Shown: positions 40,980 to 49,849 of the stretch, in pieces | How positions within the stretch are numbered: the stretch's first letter is position 1 | How the letters are laid out: every line of letters starts with the position of its first letter | NCBI RefSeq assembly: GCF_002563855.1 | Contig: NZ_PDJQ01000001.1 | Span: 1,364,001-1,428,000, forward strand | Direction: 5' to 3' | DNA from: Tepidiforma thermophila | Lineage (GTDB): Bacteria; Chloroflexota; Dehalococcoidia; Tepidiformales; Tepidiformaceae | DNA length: 64,000 bases | Translations under genes and position numbers: made by a program | Notes under the pieces: model-generated | The model's database searches: none | The model's input: the letters and a program-made list of their open reading frames with translations, nothing else | What the model was told of the DNA's origin: nothing

Positions 40980-42253
40980 ACGTCGCCGTCGTCGGCATCG
41001 GCCGCATCGGCCTCCCCCTCGCCGTCACCATCGCCTCCCGCGGCCATCGCGTCACCGGCTGCGATATCGATGCTGCCCACGTCGAACGGGTCAACCGCGC
41101 CGAAAACCCCCTCCCCGACGAAGCCGGCCTCCGCGAACTCCTCGCCCGGACCATCGCCGACCGCTCCTTCCGCGCTACGACCGACACCGCCGCCGGCGTC
41201 GCCGACGCCGACGTAGTTCTCTTCGCCGTTCGCGTCGATGTCGACGCCGACGGCCGCGCCGACCTCTCCCACCTCCTCGCCGCCGTCGACACCGCAGCCC
41301 CTGCCCTCCGGCCCGGCGCCCTCTGCATCTTCGACACCACCCTGCCCGTCGGCACCACCCGGCGCATCCTCGCGCCCCGCCTCGAAGCCGGCGGCCGACG
41401 GCTCGGCCAGGACCTCCACGTCGCCTTCTCCCCCGAGCGCCTGCTCATGGGCCGTGTGATCGAGGACCTCACGAAGTACCCGAAGGTCGTGGGCGGCGTC
41501 GACCCCGAAGGCGGCCGGCTCGCCGCTGAGTTCTATCGCCAGACCTTCGGCGGCGAGGTCCTCCTCCTCTCCAGCGCCGAAGCCGCCGAGCTTTCCAAGC
41601 TCGCCGAGGGCGCCTACCGCGACCTCAACATCGCCCTCGCAAACGAACTCGCCATGGTCGCCGATGTCCACGGCCTCGATATCGCCGAAGTCATCCGCGC
41701 GGCCAACTCCCAGCCCTACTCCCACATCCACGTCCCCGGCACCGGCGTCGGCGGCCACTGCATCCCCGTCTACCCCCGCTTCCTCATGCAGGGCGAAGGC
41801 CCCTCCGCCCTCTCTGCCCTCGGCCGCGCCGTCAACGACGCCATGCCCGGCTACGTCGTCCGCCGGCTCGCCGCACTCCTCGGCGGACTCGAAGGCCGCC
41901 GCGTGCTCGTGCTCGGCCTCACCTTCCGGCCCGATGTCGCCGTCACGTTCCACACCAACGCCGTCGACCTCCGCCGGGAGCTCGAAGCACTCGGCGCCGC
42001 CGTCGAAGGCCACGACCCGCTGCTGTCCCCCGAGGGCATCGCCTCGCTCGGTTTCCGGCGCGCCGCCGAACCGCTCCGCGGCTACGACGCCGCTATCGTC
42101 CACAGCTACCACCGCGCCTACGCCGGCCTCGAATGGGCCCAGGTCGCACCCGTCATCGTCGACGCCCGCAACGCCCTCGACCGCTCCGCCATCGAGGCCG
42201 CGGGTGTCCGCTATCTCGGCGTTGGTCGCCCGCCCACGCCGGCTGCCCGCTAA
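40976..42253 (+). CDS. UDP-N-acetylhexosamine 6-dehydrogenase (WbpA-like)
   Basis: A 425-residue nucleotide-sugar dehydrogenase that oxidises the C6 alcohol of UDP-GlcNAc (or ManNAc) to the acid in two NAD-dependent steps. The Rossmann loop is VVGIGRIGLPLAVTIA, the catalytic Cys is in GTGVGGHCIPVYP, and TLPVGTTRRI and AFSPERLLMG are the usual substrate segments. Last gene of the operon, though it is the first step of the pathway. Convergent stop with the next gene shares CTAA. Confidence 0.92.
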   Translation: MNVAVVGIGRIGLPLAVTIASRGHRVTGCDIDAAHVERVNRAENPLPDEAGLRELLARTIADRSFRATTDTAAGVADADVVLFAVRVDVDADGRADLSHLLAAVDTAAPALRPGALCIFDTTLPVGTTRRILAPRLEAGGRRLGQDLHVAFSPERLLMGRVIEDLTKYPKVVGGVDPEGGRLAAEFYRQTFGGEVLLLSSAEAAELSKLAEGAYRDLNIALANELAMVADVHGLDIAEVIRAANSQPYSHIHVPGTGVGGHCIPVYPRFLMQGEGPSALSALGRAVNDAMPGYVVRRLAALLGGLEGRRVLVLGLTFRPDVAVTFHTNAVDLRRELEALGAAVEGHDPLLSPEGIASLGFRRAAEPLRGYDAAIVHSYHRAYAGLEWAQVAPVIVDARNALDRSAIEAAGVRYLGVGRPPTPAAR

Positions 42254-43428
42254 CCCCCGCCCAGCCGCTCCGTCGCCGCATCCAGCCCGGCCCGGATGTC
42301 GGCCTTGAATCCCTGCTCCCGCAGCAGCTTGCCAAGCGCATTGAGCAGCAGGAGCACATTCCCCGGCGTCGAGCTTTCGCCCATCAGCCCGATACGCCAC
42401 ACCCGGCCCTTCAGCTCCCCGAGCCCTCCGCCAATTTCGATGCCGTGCCGGTGGAGCAGCGCACCCCGCACCGCCGTGTCCTCCACCCCCTCCGGGATGC
42501 GCACCGTTGTCAGCACCGGCAGCCGGTAGCCCGCCTGCGCGTGCAGCGTGAGCCCCATCGCCTCCAGCCCGGCCTGCAGCGCCCGCCCGTTCCGCTCATG
42601 CCGGGCCCAGCGCGTCTCCAGCCCTTCCTCGAGTACGAGCGACAGCGCCTCGTGCAGTGCGTAAACCATCGAAATCGGCGCTGTGTGGTGGTACACGCGC
42701 CGCTCGTCCCAGTACGCCTCCAGCAGCTGCAGGTCCAGGTACCACGTATTGCACGGCGTCTCCCGGCGGCGCACCGCATCCCACGCCCGCGGCGACAGCG
42801 TGAGCGGCGCTACCCCCGGCGGCGCGCTCAGGCACTTCTGCGTCCCCGAGTACACCGCATCAGCGCCCCACGCGTCGACCCGCACCGGCATCCCCCCCAG
42901 CGACGTCACGCAGTCCACCAGCAGCAGCGCACCGTGCTCCCGGGCGATCCGCGCGAACGGCTCGACCGGCGTCTCCGCCCCCGTCGATGTCTCTGCATGG
43001 ACAATGGCCAGCAGTTTCACCCCGCCCGCCGCACGCACCGCAGCCTCCACCACGGCCGCATCAACCGGCTGGCCCCAGGGCGATTGCACCCGCGTCACCT
43101 CGCCCCCGGCCCGCTCGGCCATCTGCGCAATCCGCTCCCCGAAGTACCCGCAGATGCCGACTACCACCCGGTCGCCCGGCTCCACGAGATTCATCACCGC
43201 GGCTTCCATCCCGCTGGTGCCGGTTCCCGGCGTCGCAATTGTGACCTCGTTCTCCGTCTGGAGCACCTCCCGCAGCATCGCCCGGCACCCGTCCATCACG
43301 CGGAGAAAATCCGGGTCGAGGTGGCCGAGCAGCGGCCGCGTCATCGCTGCCAGCACCCGCGGGTGCGCCCCGCTCGGGCCCGGGCCCATCAGAATGCGAG
43401 TCGGTGGAGTGAAGGTTGTCATCGGCAT
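42250..43428 (-). CDS. Class V aminotransferase, alanine-glyoxylate/serine type
   Basis: A 392-residue PLP enzyme. The N-terminal ILMGPGPSGAHPRVLAAM and the Lys region DAVYSGTQKCLSAPPGVAPL are characteristic of alanine:glyoxylate, serine:glyoxylate and serine:pyruvate aminotransferases; the cofactor Asp is in LLLVDCVTSLGG. Possible roles are photorespiration-like glyoxylate detoxification or glycine/serine supply. ATG 43428 (or ATG 43422, two codons on) follows a TAGGAT box by 7 nt. Confidence 0.9.
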   Translation of the reverse strand: MPMTTFTPPTRILMGPGPSGAHPRVLAAMTRPLLGHLDPDFLRVMDGCRAMLREVLQTENEVTIATPGTGTSGMEAAVMNLVEPGDRVVVGICGYFGERIAQMAERAGGEVTRVQSPWGQPVDAAVVEAAVRAAGGVKLLAIVHAETSTGAETPVEPFARIAREHGALLLVDCVTSLGGMPVRVDAWGADAVYSGTQKCLSAPPGVAPLTLSPRAWDAVRRRETPCNTWYLDLQLLEAYWDERRVYHHTAPISMVYALHEALSLVLEEGLETRWARHERNGRALQAGLEAMGLTLHAQAGYRLPVLTTVRIPEGVEDTAVRGALLHRHGIEIGGGLGELKGRVWRIGLMGESSTPGNVLLLLNALGKLLREQGFKADIRAGLDAATERLGGG

Positions 43429-43435
43429 GCGCCTG

Positions 43436-43441
43436 ATCCTA
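43436..43441 (-). promoter_or_regulatory. -10 box, leaderless aminotransferase gene
   Basis: TAGGAT on the minus strand, 7 nt before the ATG at 43428. Confidence 0.45.
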
Positions 43442-43533
43442 CCCGCTGCCCGCCGCAGCCGCTCCGAGGCAGCCCACAGCCCGTTTTTCGACACGCGTGT
43501 ACAATCGTGTCACCACATCCACGAGGTTGTTCC

Positions 43534-44718
43534 ATGGACTTCCGAGACACGCCGGAAGAGGCCGCGTTCCGCGCCGAAGTTCGCAAATTCATCGAAGAAG
43601 AAGGCCACAAGGCGCGCATCCGCGACGACGACGGCGAACGCGCCTTCTTTGGCGGCAGCAAGGAATGGACGAAGGCCCTCGCTGCCCGCGGCTGGGTCGC
43701 ACCTGCCTGGCCGAAGGAGTACGGCGGTGCCGGCCTCTCCGTCATGCAGCAGTTCATCTTCAACTGGGAGCTCGCCGAAGCCCGCCTCCCCCGCCCCGGC
43801 GGCATCGCCGTCGGCTTTGCCGGCCCCACCCTCATCGTCCACGGCACCGAAGAACAGAAAAAGAAGTACCTCCCCGGCATCCTCAGCGGCGAAGACATCT
43901 GGTGCCAGGGCTACTCCGAACCCGGCGCAGGCTCCGACCTCGCCGCACTCCAGACCCGCGCAGTCCGCGACGGTGACGACTACATCATCAACGGGCAGAA
44001 GATCTGGACGTCCGGCGGCCACCTCGCCAAATACATGATCCTCCTGGCCCGCACCGACCCCGATGCCCCCAAGCACCGCGGAATCACCTACTTCATCGTC
44101 GATATGAAGAGCCCGGGCATCACCGTCCGCCCGCTCGTCAACCTCGCCTACACCCACGAGTTCAACGAAGTCTTCTTCGAAGACGTTCGCGTCCCCCGCG
44201 AGAACATCATCGGCGAGGAGAACCGCGGCTGGTACCTCGCCCAGACCACCCTCTCCTTCGAGCGCTCCAACATCGGCGGCTCGGTCGGCGCCCGTCAGGC
44301 CGTCGAAGACCTCATCAAGTTCGCCCGCGAAAACACGACCAACGGGCAGAGCACCCTCGCGCACAACCCGGCTATCCGCCACGAGCTGGTCGAGCGCTAC
44401 GTCGAGGCCGGCGTCGCCCAGATGATGAGCTTCAAGATCGTCTCCATCCAGGCGAAGGAAGGCGTCGCCCCCGGCCACGAAGCCGCAGTCGCCAAGCTCT
44501 ACGGCACCGAACTGAACCAGCGCATCTACCGCACCGGCATGAAGGTCCTCGGCCTCTACGGCCAGCTCGATGCCAAGACCGATGGTCCGAAGCCCCCGCT
44601 GCGCGGCCGCATCAAGTACATGTACCTCCGCTCCGTCGCCAACACCATCGAAGGCGGCACCAGCGAAATCCAGCGGAACATCATCGCCACCCGCGGCCTC
44701 GGGCTCCCGCGCGGCTGA
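43534..44718 (+). CDS. Acyl-CoA dehydrogenase
   Basis: A 394-residue FAD enzyme of the acyl-CoA dehydrogenase superfamily that introduces the 2,3 double bond. CQGYSEPGAGSDLAALQTRA (flavin/substrate loop), GQKIWTSGGH and the C-terminal NTIEGGTSEIQRNIIA signature are present. Its sequence style (long N-terminal helix with FFGGSKEWTKAL) is that of the group including FadE-like steroid-side-chain enzymes. A TACAAT box lies at 43500-43505. Followed by a strong terminator. Confidence 0.92.
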   Translation: MDFRDTPEEAAFRAEVRKFIEEEGHKARIRDDDGERAFFGGSKEWTKALAARGWVAPAWPKEYGGAGLSVMQQFIFNWELAEARLPRPGGIAVGFAGPTLIVHGTEEQKKKYLPGILSGEDIWCQGYSEPGAGSDLAALQTRAVRDGDDYIINGQKIWTSGGHLAKYMILLARTDPDAPKHRGITYFIVDMKSPGITVRPLVNLAYTHEFNEVFFEDVRVPRENIIGEENRGWYLAQTTLSFERSNIGGSVGARQAVEDLIKFARENTTNGQSTLAHNPAIRHELVERYVEAGVAQMMSFKIVSIQAKEGVAPGHEAAVAKLYGTELNQRIYRTGMKVLGLYGQLDAKTDGPKPPLRGRIKYMYLRSVANTIEGGTSEIQRNIIATRGLGLPRG

Positions 44719-44741
44719 CCCGCCCACCAGCAAAACGCTGC

Positions 44742-44772
44742 GACGGCCGTCCTGCGCAACAGGGCGGCCGTC
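44742..44772 (+). terminator. Intrinsic terminator after acyl-CoA dehydrogenase
   Basis: A 13-bp stem including one G-U pair (arms 44742-44754 and 44760-44772), CGCAA loop, then ATTCTTCTCTCTTCT. Confidence 0.88.
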
Positions 44773-44827
44773 ATTCTTCTCTCTTCTCTGGCCACGGCGA
44801 ACCGGCCAGGGCCATGCGCCCGCCGGC

Positions 44828-46237
44828 CTACCTTCCCCCGGCCGTCGGCGGTCCCGGGCTCCCGCCGGGCCCCGGTCCTCCCGGGCCGCTCCCCGCCCCC
44901 CGCTCGCGGTTGTTCGCCAGCATCATCGCAACCAGCCAGCTGAACACCGCCGCCAAAGCCAGCAGCACCGCCAGCCCGAGAATGATCAGCAGCCCACGGT
45001 CGATCCCGGAGTCCCCGCCCGTGCCGCCGCCGGCCTGGGCCGGCGCCTTCGTCGGGGCGGCAGTCGGCTGCGCCTGCTGCGGTCGCTGCGTCGGCGCGGC
45101 AGTGGGAGCGGCCGTCGGCGCCGAGCGCGGCGCCAGCCCATACGCCGCGCGGAACGCGTCCTCGAACTGCTGCATCGTCAGCCCGTACACCCGCTCGATC
45201 GCCTGGTCGTACCGCACCCCGCCTTTGATCGTCCGCATCAGCTCTGCAAACTTCCCCGGCCCCTCGCGGTCGACCAGGAACTTCACCATGAAGTACGCCT
45301 GGCCGTAAAACACCCCCACCAGCTGCGGGTTGCTGGTCGGCACCACCATCTGGTTGAACGGGATCAGCCGGTCGGCCCGCACCGCCGCCCGGAACGCCCC
45401 TTCGTAATCCCCGGGCGATGACTGCGCGTACACTGCCGCGCCCTCGTCCAGCCACGCCGGCAGTTTCGCCAGCGCACCCTGCCCCGCGATGTCGTTCAGG
45501 ATGTGCCCCAGCTCGTGCCGCAGCGTGTCCGTCCGGTCGGTCGAGCCGCACGGCACCGGGATCATCAGGAGGATATCGTTCGTCACCTTCGTGCCGCAGG
45601 TCGTCACCGCCGCATCGAATCGTCCGCCCGTGCCCGGCCGCGCCGGGTCCATCTCCGCCTCGTTCGCGAACAGGATCACCTTCACCGGCAGCGTCGTCAG
45701 CGTAATTCCGTACAGCTGCCGCCCGATCCGCTCGTACGTGTCCGCTCCGGCGTTCAGGTATGCGCGTGCCAGCGTCTCCCGGTCGCCGTGGTAGTACACC
45801 ACCATGAAGTCGTTCGCCACCGACTGCCACTGGCGGTCCGGCGGCAGGTACAGGAATTGCCGCTCCTCGCTGCGCGTCACCTGCCCGTCCGCCGTTTGAA
45901 CCTCCCACGAATAGGTGAACTCCGAACCGACGGGGATGTAACTCTGCCCCGAGTTCACCTGGAGCACCACTTCGGCGGTCACCGTCTTCCCCCGCTCCAG
46001 GCTGTCCGGCTTCCCGAGGGCCAGGGTCCCCCGGCCTTTGATCGCGTACGACAGCGTCGCGTCGGTGATATCAACGTCCGCCCGTGCCGTCACCCGGAAC
46101 GTCAGCGTCCGCGGATAGCCGTTCTCCACCGTCATCGATTCGATCACTGCAGCTGAAGCCGCTCCCCGCGGCGGCAGCCCGGCGGCCGCCGCCAGCACAA
46201 GCAGCGCCGCCGTCGCAGCCAGCGCCCCGCGCCTCAT
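44828..46237 (-). CDS. Exported membrane-anchored HExxH peptidase (MA superfamily)
   Basis: A 469-residue protein with a signal peptide (residues 1-29), a beta-rich domain, then a gluzincin core: His241, Glu242 and His245 in RHELGHIL and Glu265 in PAWLDEGAAVY. A Pro/Thr/Ala-rich linker (about 375-405) leads to one C-terminal membrane span (LLIILGLAVLLALAAVFSWL) and a Gly/Pro tail, so the catalytic part faces outward. It fits the peptidase_MA_2-like group; substrate unknown. Its start overlaps the prfB stop by 4 bp. Confidence 0.82.
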   Translation of the reverse strand: MRRGALAATAALLVLAAAAGLPPRGAASAAVIESMTVENGYPRTLTFRVTARADVDITDATLSYAIKGRGTLALGKPDSLERGKTVTAEVVLQVNSGQSYIPVGSEFTYSWEVQTADGQVTRSEERQFLYLPPDRQWQSVANDFMVVYYHGDRETLARAYLNAGADTYERIGRQLYGITLTTLPVKVILFANEAEMDPARPGTGGRFDAAVTTCGTKVTNDILLMIPVPCGSTDRTDTLRHELGHILNDIAGQGALAKLPAWLDEGAAVYAQSSPGDYEGAFRAAVRADRLIPFNQMVVPTSNPQLVGVFYGQAYFMVKFLVDREGPGKFAELMRTIKGGVRYDQAIERVYGLTMQQFEDAFRAAYGLAPRSAPTAAPTAAPTQRPQQAQPTAAPTKAPAQAGGGTGGDSGIDRGLLIILGLAVLLALAAVFSWLVAMMLANNRERGAGSGPGGPGPGGSPGPPTAGGR

Positions 46238-47341
46238 GCCACCTCCTGCCCGACCTGCGACCGCAGATACGCCTCGATGAACGGGTCGATTTCGCCATCG
46301 AGCACGGCCGTCGTATCCGTCGTTTCGTACCCCGTCCGCAGGTCCTTCACCAGCTTATACGGATGGAGCACGTAGTTGCGGACCTGGCTCCCGAACGAAA
46401 CGTCAACGTGCTCGCCCTTCAGCCGCGCCTTTTCCTCTTCTTGCCGGTTCAGCTCCAGCTCGAGCAGGCGCGCCTCCAGCACCTTCATCGCGCTCTCCTT
46501 GTTTTGCGCTTGCGACCGCTCGTTCTGGCACGTCACCACAATCCCCGTCGGGATATGCGTGATGCGCACCGCCGTCGAGTTCTTCTGCACGTTCTGGCCG
46601 CCGGCTCCGCTCGAGCGGAAGACGTCAATCTTCAGGTCGTCAGGGTTAATCTCGATTTCGCCAACCTCGTCCACCTCCGGCATCACCTCGACCTTCGCAA
46701 AGCTGGTCTGCCGCGTCGCCGCTGAGTTGAACGGCGAAAGCCGCACCAGCCGGTGGACGCCGCGCTCGCTCTTCAGGTAGCCGTAGGCGTACGGCCCGCG
46801 AACTTCGATCGTCGCGCTCTTAATGCCAGCCTCTTCGCCCTCCGTCAGGTCGAGAATCTCGGTCTCAAACCCCTTCCGCTCAGCCCAGCGCAGGTACATC
46901 CGCAGCAGCATCTCGGCCCAGTCCTGCGAATCGGTCCCGCCTGCGCCGGCGTGCACCGCCAGGATGGCGTTCCGCATGTCGTACGGCCCGGAGAGCTGCA
47001 GCTGAAACTCGAGCCGCCGGAGCTCCGCCTCGATGGCGTCGAGCTCGTGCCGCACCTCCTCGGCCGTCTGCTCGTCGTCCTCCGCTGCAGCCAGTTCAAG
47101 CAGCTCACCCGCCTCACGGGCGCGCCGCTCCAGCCCGCGCCATGTCTCCACCCGATCACGCCGGGCCGCCAGCTCCTGCATCACCTTCCGCGCAGCCGCT
47201 GCGTCGTCCCAAAAGCCGGGTGCGAAGGTCTGCTGTTCGAGTTCTGCTACGCGAGCTTCATCCCTGGCGATGTCAAAGACGCACCAGGAGGTCAGAGATC
47301 CGGTCCGAGAGCTCGCGCGCGCGTGCCTGCAGTTCGTTCAT
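46234..47341 (-). CDS. prfB: Peptide chain release factor 2, with programmed +1 frameshift
   Basis: Recognises UGA and UAA and releases the peptide. Translation starts at ATG 47341 (GGAGG upstream), reads 22 codons to CTT-TGA-C and must shift +1 at the TGA (47275-47273) to continue for 346 codons, giving 368 residues, normal for RF2. The tripeptide-like SPF in GVHRLVRLSPF and the catalytic GGQ in RSSGAGGQNVQK are both present, which separates it from RF1. Followed by the peptidase gene with overlapping start; preceded by pgsA 44 bp upstream. Confidence 0.97.
47272..47278 (-). other. prfB frameshift site CTT-TGA-C
   Basis: The classic slippery CTT followed by in-frame TGA and C. GGTG lies three bases before CTT, where the internal Shine-Dalgarno element should act; it matches the GGTG part of AAGGAGGTGA, weaker than the AGGGGG of E. 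coli. Confidence 0.9.
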
Positions 47342-47385
47342 GCCTCCATCCTCGCACGCCGCCCCGCGACGATCGAGCCGAACGC

Positions 47386-47976
47386 TCAGCCGCGCTCGTC
47401 CCGGAACGCCCGCGCCAGCATCCACGCTCGCTGCAGCGCTGTCAGGTTCGAAAGCACGGCAAGGACCGCTACCGCAGCCGTCAGCCAGCCCAGCACGAGC
47501 CCCAGCCCCAGCACTGCCACGCGCTCCTGCCGGCGGAACAGGCCCTCCCGCATGGGGACGCCGGCCACCTCCGCCCGCGCCCGCAGGTAACTCACCGATA
47601 CGCTCCCAAGGAGCGCCGCAAAGCAGGCTGCCGTCTGCCACTGCTCACCGCGTTCCGAGAAGTACCACGCGCAGGCCGCCAGCACCACCGCCTCGCTCGC
47701 CCGGTCGAGCACCGCATCGAACACCGCCCCGAACGGGCTCGCCTTCCCCGTCGCCCGCGCCACCGCCCCGTCCACCAGGTCCAGCGCCGAAAACAGCAGG
47801 TAGACCAGCCCCGCGGCCAGCAGCTCCCCCCGCGCAACCAGTATCGCCGCAGCGACGTTCCCCCCGGCGCCCGCCAGCGAAATCATGTTCGGGGTAATCC
47901 CGAGCCCTCCGACCGAGCGGCCGATTACATCCTGCACGCCCTTCGGGAGCCGCGTCGGCAGTAGCGTCACGCCCAT
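47386..47976 (-). CDS. CDP-alcohol phosphatidyltransferase (PIP-synthase/PgsA-like)
   Basis: A 196-residue integral membrane enzyme. The family motif D-x2-D-G-x2-A-R-x8-G-x3-D-x3-D is complete (starting DLVDGAVAR). Five or six hydrophobic helices surround it. Next to a PimA-like glycosyltransferase and LpxL-like acyltransferases the likely product is phosphatidylinositol phosphate or a related lipid; phosphatidylglycerol phosphate is the alternative. ATG 47976 overlaps the stop of the upstream gene by one base (TGATG). Confidence 0.87.
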   Translation of the reverse strand: MGVTLLPTRLPKGVQDVIGRSVGGLGITPNMISLAGAGGNVAAAILVARGELLAAGLVYLLFSALDLVDGAVARATGKASPFGAVFDAVLDRASEAVVLAACAWYFSERGEQWQTAACFAALLGSVSVSYLRARAEVAGVPMREGLFRRQERVAVLGLGLVLGWLTAAVAVLAVLSNLTALQRAWMLARAFRDERG

Positions 47977-49130
47977 CAGCGGCCCGACCCTGCCAGCGCA
48001 GCCCGCCGCGCCCGCGTCTCCGCCACCTGCTGCCGCTCGTAGAGCAGCCGCTCGTAGTACGACATCACCCGGTGGGCGACGTTGTCCCAGCTGTAGTGCC
48101 GCGCCAGCTCCCGACCCCGCGCGCCGAACGTCTCCCGCAGCCCCGGGTTCCGCAGCAGCCGGAGCACCGCGGCCGCGATGGCGTCCGGGTCCTTCGGGCG
48201 TACCAGCAGTCCCTCCACCTCGTTCGTCATCACACCGGCGAACCCCTCGATGTTGCTCGCCACCACTGCGTCGCCGGCCGCCAGCGCCTCCAGCAGCACA
48301 TACCCCTGGCTCTCGTTCCCCGTGTTGGGCGCGCAGAAAACCGTCGAGCTCTTGTGGTAGCGGGGCAGGTCCGCGTACGGCACGTTCGGCCGGAACACGA
48401 CGTCTGGGAACGGCGCCATCACCCGCTCGTACCGCGAAAAATCGCCCGCCCCGACCACAATCAGCCGTGTGTTCGGCTCCTGCTGCCGGATCCGCAGATA
48501 CGCCTTCAGCAGGTACTTGAGCCCCTTCCGCTTCTCCGGCCGCCCCACGAACAGGATGTTCTTCCGGCCGTCCATAAACTCCGGGAACGGCTCCGCCGGC
48601 CCGGCGAAGTGCTCGTAATCGATCCCGTTCGGGATGATGTTGAAGTACCCCGGGAAGTACCGGCTCACCAGCTTCGCCGCCGCCGGCGAAACCGCAATCT
48701 TCCCCTCGATTTTCCGGAACCACCGCCGCGTCAGCGGCGTCGTGTACCCGTAGAACCGATTGCCGCCCTCCTTCGCCGCATGGAACGTGCCCACAGTCAC
48801 CGCGTGCGAGTGCCGCAAGAAGTAGTACGGAAGCAGCGGCATGAGCGGCTCATGCAGGTGCACCACATCGAACCGGTGCTCCTGCAGCACCCGCTTCACC
48901 TCTGGCGACTTCCATGCAAACGTGATCCGCGCAACGGAACCGCTGACCCGCATCGAAAACGGCCGCCCCATCACGTGGACCTCGTCCCGTACCCGCTCCG
49001 CGTCGGAGGCTGGCGCGAAGATCACCACCTCGTGTCCCCACGAACGGAACGACGCCGCAAGGTGCCGGATATGCGTCTTTACCCCGCCCTCGACGCACCA
49101 GTCATACGGGCTCACCAGCGCAATCTTCAC
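47976..49130 (-). CDS. GT4 glycosyltransferase, PimA-like
   Basis: A 384-residue GT-B enzyme. KIALVSPYDWCVEGGVKTHI is the acceptor-side glycine-rich loop of PimA-like proteins; the donor side has LFVGRPEKRKGLKYLL and the E-x7-E motif in NESQGYVLLEALAAG. In actinobacteria PimA adds mannose from GDP-Man to phosphatidylinositol. The neighbours (pgsA-like and acyltransferases) make that role plausible here but not proven. GTG 49130 chosen for similarity and a 4-bp overlap with the PHP gene. Confidence 0.88.
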   Translation of the reverse strand: MKIALVSPYDWCVEGGVKTHIRHLAASFRSWGHEVVIFAPASDAERVRDEVHVMGRPFSMRVSGSVARITFAWKSPEVKRVLQEHRFDVVHLHEPLMPLLPYYFLRHSHAVTVGTFHAAKEGGNRFYGYTTPLTRRWFRKIEGKIAVSPAAAKLVSRYFPGYFNIIPNGIDYEHFAGPAEPFPEFMDGRKNILFVGRPEKRKGLKYLLKAYLRIRQQEPNTRLIVVGAGDFSRYERVMAPFPDVVFRPNVPYADLPRYHKSSTVFCAPNTGNESQGYVLLEALAAGDAVVASNIEGFAGVMTNEVEGLLVRPKDPDAIAAAVLRLLRNPGLRETFGARGRELARHYSWDNVAHRVMSYYERLLYERQQVAETRARRAALAGSGR

Positions 49131-49849
49131 CGGCGCCCTCCCAGCATCCGCACCACCTTGCGCGGCGTCGCCGTATAGCCCCACGCCAGCCCGAGCGCCA
49201 GCCGCCCGGCAGGCACCGCCGGTGGCGGACGCATCACCGCCCGCGTCTCTCCTGCCGCGATCGCCTGCCGCAGCTCCTCAGCCGTCCGCCCGGCAAATTC
49301 CGTCCACGCGCTGCCTACGTGCTCGAGGTGGTGCGCATCCGAGCTCCCCGTCGCCGGCAAACGCCACAGCTCCGCATTCAGCCGGGCAGCCTTCGCCCCT
49401 GTCCGCACGCCTGCCGGGCTCGGGTTCGCCAGCTCAATCGCATCAAAGTGCACCCCTGCTTCGCCCCGCGCCCACAGGCTGTCGAGCGTCCGCCGGCCGA
49501 CCGACCGCGTCAGCCAGCTCAGCGGATGCGGCGCAATGGCGATACCGCCCGCGTCATGGATCATCGCGAGCGTCGATTCTACCCCCCGGAAGCTTGGCAG
49601 GTCCCGCTCCACAAAGAGCGCCAGCACATGGCCCTGCAGCGTCGTAATCTCCGCACCCGGGATGACCTCGAACCGGTAGCCCCGCCGGGCGGCCAGCTCG
49701 CGCGCCCGCAGGCCGCCGCGGACGTCCTCGTGGTCTGTCACGGCAATGACATCGAGGTCCGTCGCATGCTCGACCCACTCCAGCAGCTGCTCGATCGACG
49801 CGAAGCCGTCGCTGACACGGGAGTGCAGGTGGAGGTCAGCCTTCCCCAC
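49127..49849 (-). CDS. PHP-domain phosphoesterase
   Basis: A 240-residue protein with the metal motifs KADLHLHSRVSDG (residues 3-15), AVTDHEDVRG, PGAEITTLQGHVLAL, APHPLSW and TGSSDAHHLEHVG. Similar stand-alone PHP proteins hydrolyse nucleotides or small phosphate esters. Placed inside a phospholipid-glycosylation run, it may dephosphorylate an intermediate such as a PI-phosphate; this is only a guess from position. GTG 49849 has GGAGGGTG upstream and overlaps the acyltransferase end by 14 bp. Confidence 0.82.
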   Translation of the reverse strand: MGKADLHLHSRVSDGFASIEQLLEWVEHATDLDVIAVTDHEDVRGGLRARELAARRGYRFEVIPGAEITTLQGHVLALFVERDLPSFRGVESTLAMIHDAGGIAIAPHPLSWLTRSVGRRTLDSLWARGEAGVHFDAIELANPSPAGVRTGAKAARLNAELWRLPATGSSDAHHLEHVGSAWTEFAGRTAEELRQAIAAGETRAVMRPPPAVPAGRLALGLAWGYTATPRKVVRMLGGRR

